Of a stretch of 27,234 nt of DNA, positions 24,286 to 27,234 are shown piece by piece. The notes below the pieces were generated by a model that saw only the letters and a program-made list of their open reading frames with translations, was not told the origin of the DNA and did not search any database. Numbering within the stretch: position 1 is the stretch's first letter; each line of letters begins with the position of its first letter. The position numbers were made by a program, and so were the translations under genes. Source of the stretch: Nonlabens sp. (GTDB taxonomy: Bacteria > Bacteroidota > Bacteroidia > Flavobacteriales > Flavobacteriaceae); NCBI GenBank assembly GCA_023301395.1, contig JALZUY010000206.1, forward strand, positions 1-27,234. Reading direction: 5' to 3'.

Positions 24286-24307
24286 TTACGCTTTCGCGAA
24301 AGCGTAA
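24286..24307. repeat. longest palindrome copy (22 bp, intergenic)
   Basis: A perfect 22-bp palindrome with the consensus 16-mer at its centre (24289-24304) extended by TTA/TAA on each side, 10 bases after the stop at 24275. It lacks a following T-run on either strand, so it is not a standard terminator. Confidence 0.9.
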
Positions 24308-24360
24308 TAACTATAGCCTATAATTTATTCAAAGTAGCAACTGTCTCTAATCTCTTTCTT

Positions 24361-26418
24361 ATGAAATATCAAATTCAAATCATTGTAGGTTTTTTATTCA
24401 TTTTTCAAGGTGTTTTAAACGCACAGGAATGGACATTGCGCACGCCTATTAAAAACATATCGGATCTTAAAGAAATAGACGTCACTCCAGATGGTACGAT
24501 ATATATCTATGACTCAAGCAATCTGCTCAATCACATGTACATCAGTGAGGATAATGGAGCAGTTTACAGAAGACAAGGAAATGCTGGAGCAAAAGATATA
24601 CATATGATCGATAACAATAAAGGTTATCTCATATCTACTAACAGGCTTACCAAAACTACTGATAAATGGCGCACGACTACTAATTTCACCTTAAACGCCT
24701 ATTTCTTTGAGAATGTATTTTTTATAGATGAGAACACAGGATTTGTGTCTGGAGATGATGGTAAAATACATAAAACCATCGATGGTGGAACGACCTGGAT
24801 TACTTTAGCGTCTGGAACTACTAGAGACATTTATGATGTTTATTTTATAGATAATAACATAGGGTTTGCCTGTGGTGAAAATCTAACTTTTATTAAAACT
24901 ATAGATGGTGGAACGACCTGGCAACCATTAACCTTGCCCAGCGCAAATCAATATGCACTTAATAAAGTGTTTTTTAAAGACAATTTGAATGGTGTGATTA
25001 TAGGAGTAGGTGGACTTATATTCAATACAAGTGATGGCGGAACGACTTGGACTCTTGCAACTACAAATACGATCAAACAATTACAAGATGCTGATTATAT
25101 CAACAACAAATACATGGTTGTAGGAAATGATGGAACACTGCTCACATCAACAGATCTAGGTGTTACATGGAGCGGTCAAATCATCGATAACAAAGATTTG
25201 TTTAGCATTACAGCGTCCAATAATACTATCTACATAGGTTCTGAAAATGAGGTTTTCCAATCTTTCAACGATGGAACGACATGGAGTCCACATTTAGAAG
25301 ATGTAACTATGAGCAGCCTTGATGATGCCGCTTTTTCAGATAATGATACTGGATTAATAGTAGGTAAAGGACAAAATGGTAGTGGTGTTTTTAATGATGT
25401 CATGTATAGAACAGATGATGGTGGAGTAACATGGGAAAGCAAAGGTGTTTCTGGAGGTTACAATGCAGTTCATATGTTACCAGATGGACGAGCGCTTACT
25501 ACCAGAGGTAATATAAGCGTTGTGAGCTATTCCAGTGATTATGGAGATACCTGGACAAATATTAACGGCCCTAATATCACACAACAATTTATAGCCAAAG
25601 CCATATGGCTCAAATCACAAGATGATTTCTTTGTAGGTGGTGGAAATTTCTTTGCAAGTGATGGATTGTATCGTTATCAAACAGGAACTGGCTGGACACA
25701 TAATGCAGCTGTAAATAATGTAGAGCACATTAAATTCTTAGATAATAACCTAGGCGTATTGACTAATAGTAGCAATCAAGCCTATAAAACTACAGATGGT
25801 GGATCAACATGGAATTCAATTCCTTATACTGGCGGGAATAACGATCGAGGTACTATTGAGTTTATCGACGCAAATACATTTTACATAGGCCAACAAATAA
25901 CTACAGATGGTGGCGTTACTTTCCAATACTATAATTTCCCAGGTTATATATGGGATTATCGATTCTTCTCTGCAACATTTGCTATAGGAGTAAGTAGTAA
26001 TGGTTGGGTTTATAAAACTGAAGATGGCGGAACAACTTGGACCGTTGTAAATAATGTGCCTGGACCTAATGATATGCCAACAAATTTCTACATCACCCAA
26101 GATCGAGTATATTCTTTTGGAACCAGAACAGATATTTACACACTAGAAATAGGAGCACTTTTAAGTAATACAGATGAGCAACGCTATACCGACATAAAAG
26201 TATATCCTAACCCAACAAATAACTATATTAATATAGAAACTCTTGATTTATCACTCAGTATTGTAGAGTTATATGATTTAAACGGTAGAAAAGTATTATC
26301 TCAAGAGATTGACAACTCCAATAAAATTGATTTAACTTCATTAAATTCTGGGATCTACTTTATGCATATTCTTGATGAAAACCGAGTGATTTCCATTCAT
26401 AAAATCATAAAAGAGTAA
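24361..26418 (+). CDS. secreted Ycf48/Asp-box repeat protein with type IX secretion tail
   Basis: A 685-residue protein. The signal peptide is about 1-21 (ending LNAQ). The body has about eleven BNR/Asp-box-like repeats of the form S/T-x-D-x-G-x-T-W, roughly 40-45 residues apart in the clearer runs; examples are KTIDGGTTW (twice), NTSDGGTTW, RTDDGGVTW, KTTDGGSTW and KTEDGGTTW. This predicts a beta-propeller of the Ycf48-like/sialidase-fold type. The last about 70 residues (VYPNPTNNYINIE, VELYDLNGRKV, LNSGIYFMHI) form a type IX secretion sorting tail (type A), so the protein should cross the outer membrane and be released or anchored. No catalytic residues are evident; a binding or adhesive role is inference. 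The stop is 3 bases from the convergent mfd stop. Confidence 0.9.
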   Translation: MKYQIQIIVGFLFIFQGVLNAQEWTLRTPIKNISDLKEIDVTPDGTIYIYDSSNLLNHMYISEDNGAVYRRQGNAGAKDIHMIDNNKGYLISTNRLTKTTDKWRTTTNFTLNAYFFENVFFIDENTGFVSGDDGKIHKTIDGGTTWITLASGTTRDIYDVYFIDNNIGFACGENLTFIKTIDGGTTWQPLTLPSANQYALNKVFFKDNLNGVIIGVGGLIFNTSDGGTTWTLATTNTIKQLQDADYINNKYMVVGNDGTLLTSTDLGVTWSGQIIDNKDLFSITASNNTIYIGSENEVFQSFNDGTTWSPHLEDVTMSSLDDAAFSDNDTGLIVGKGQNGSGVFNDVMYRTDDGGVTWESKGVSGGYNAVHMLPDGRALTTRGNISVVSYSSDYGDTWTNINGPNITQQFIAKAIWLKSQDDFFVGGGNFFASDGLYRYQTGTGWTHNAAVNNVEHIKFLDNNLGVLTNSSNQAYKTTDGGSTWNSIPYTGGNNDRGTIEFIDANTFYIGQQITTDGGVTFQYYNFPGYIWDYRFFSATFAIGVSSNGWVYKTEDGGTTWTVVNNVPGPNDMPTNFYITQDRVYSFGTRTDIYTLEIGALLSNTDEQRYTDIKVYPNPTNNYINIETLDLSLSIVELYDLNGRKVLSQEIDNSNKIDLTSLNSGIYFMHILDENRVISIHKIIKE

Positions 26419-26421
26419 ATT

Positions 26422-27234
26422 TTAAGTAGTTTCTACTACAGGCATAACAGCGTTTAAAACCTCAAATGCTCTATCCACAGTTTTTACTTTATCCACTGTT
26501 AGAATCAATCGCAATCCACCTCTAGTTTGCTTCTCTTTCATACGCAACACTTTAGATTGTTGTTGCACAGCTTGTAACACAGCGGTAAATCCTGCACTTT
26601 GATAGAAATCACTTTGTTGGTCAGCAATGAAGTAGCCTATCAACTTATCTTGTTTCATGATCACTTTTTCAAGTCCCATTCTCGCAGCAATCCATTTCAA
26701 TTTAATACTAGTCAATAAGTCCTCTGCCTGATCAGGTAATTCTCCAAAACGGTCTACCAGCTGTTTTCTATAAATCTCTAGTTCTACCTCATTATTAACT
26801 TCGTTCAACTTAGAATATAGTGCCAGTCGTTCTGTGATAGAATTGATATAATCGTCTGGGAAAAGCAATTCAAACTCAGTATCAATGGTAACATCGTTTA
26901 CATGAATTTTCTCCTTCTTTTCCTCATCTTCATACAAGTCTTTGAACTCATTTTCTTTTAATTCTGTGATGGCTTCATTGAGAATTTTTTGATAAGTATC
27001 AAATCCTATTTCGTTCATGAAACCACTTTGCTCGCCACCTAGAATATCTCCAGCACCACGTATTTCAAGGTCCTTCATAGCGATATTAAATCCACTACCC
27101 AACTCAGAGAATGTTTCAATGGCCTGAATACGTTTACGAGCATCTTCAGTCATCATATCGTATGGCGGCGTGATGAAATAACAAAAGGCTTTCTTATTAC
27201 TACGTCCTACTCGACCGCGCATTTGGTGCAAATC
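26422..27234 (-). CDS. mfd: transcription-repair coupling factor, C-terminal part (5' end outside window)
   Basis: Mfd removes RNA polymerase stalled at DNA lesions and recruits the UvrA-UvrB repair machinery. The frame is open to the right edge, so about 270 C-terminal residues of a protein of roughly 1,100 are present. At the edge lies helicase motif VI (QMRGRVGRS), followed by the translocation-motif region (ETFSELGSGFNIAMKDLEIRG, then AGDILGGEQSG), and then the C-terminal D7 domain (about residues 120-270), which in E. coli masks the UvrA-binding surface. The ORF's apparent first residue (27231) is an internal TTG codon, not a real start. It is convergent with the type IX-tailed protein, with 3 bases between the stops. 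With uvrC it is the second nucleotide-excision repair gene in the window. Confidence 0.96.
   Translation of the reverse strand, partial: DLHQMRGRVGRSNKKAFCYFITPPYDMMTEDARKRIQAIETFSELGSGFNIAMKDLEIRGAGDILGGEQSGFMNEIGFDTYQKILNEAITELKENEFKDLYEDEEKKEKIHVNDVTIDTEFELLFPDDYINSITERLALYSKLNEVNNEVELEIYRKQLVDRFGELPDQAEDLLTSIKLKWIAARMGLEKVIMKQDKLIGYFIADQQSDFYQSAGFTAVLQAVQQQSKVLRMKEKQTRGGLRLILTVDKVKTVDRAFEVLNAVMPVVETT

Noticed and set aside
24281..24307. The 22-bp palindrome as an intrinsic terminator
   Set aside because: The T-run lies before the stem on the plus strand, and neither strand has T's after it.
1..27234. CRISPR array, tRNA/rRNA, insertion sequence, prophage or defence island
   Set aside because: No regularly spaced direct repeats, no cloverleaf or rRNA-like stretch noticed, no transposase or integrase motif, and the genes are mostly core functions.

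Overview
This 27.2 kb window is an AT-rich, densely coding piece of a chromosome from a marine-type member of the Flavobacteriaceae (Bacteroidota). The evidence is the gene families: a protein with a type IX secretion C-terminal tail, an Oar-like TonB receptor, a CCC-motif membrane protein, a DUF3108 protein, a patatin/POTRA/barrel fusion, and TAnnTTTG promoter -7 motifs. Gene order and the dispersed palindrome CGCTTTCGCGAAAGCG remind me of Nonlabens/Dokdonia-like genomes. That genus guess comes from memory and was not tested. I see no rRNA, tRNA, CRISPR array, insertion sequence or phage gene, and no gene-free stretch longer than about 130 bases.

Layout. 1-3650 (+): 3' part of ileS, a DksA/TraR-like regulator lacking its zinc finger, an exported beta-rich protein whose start is overlapped by a perfect 18-bp hairpin with a T-run, and lspA. 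3647-5158 (-): a receiver-only response regulator and a PAS histidine kinase, abutting each other. 5291-8147 (-): four overlapping genes, namely a RimB-like DTG protease, the glutamate ligase RimK, an AstE/AspA-type zinc deacylase and 5-formyltetrahydrofolate cyclo-ligase. 8260-8727 (+): a two-CBS protein. 8730-9491 (-): a DUF2237 protein and a thioredoxin. 9616-13636 (+): uvrC overlapping a patatin-like outer-membrane protein. 13745-20404 (+): homogentisate dioxygenase, CCC-motif membrane protein, DUF3108 protein, tryptophan 2,3-dioxygenase, M23 lipoprotein and pgi. 20518-26418 (+): Oar-like TonB receptor with a terminator, a four-helix membrane protein, and a secreted Asp-box repeat protein with a type IX tail. 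26422-27234 (-): C-terminal part of mfd.

How the genes relate. Housekeeping genes (ileS, lspA, uvrC, mfd, pgi, folate cyclo-ligase) alternate with cell-envelope genes. LspA would process lipoproteins such as the M23 protein in the same window. Two dioxygenases belong to tyrosine and tryptophan breakdown. The RimK operon is the most system-like block: a peptide-bond-forming ligase with two candidate bond-breaking enzymes, all translationally overlapped.

The least explained signal is the short palindrome, seen between genes (9568, 13639, 24286) and inside genes (2412, 11440, 19969, and a decayed form at 17058). In the three near-consensus in-gene copies it is read in the same frame as A-F-A-K-A or a close variant.
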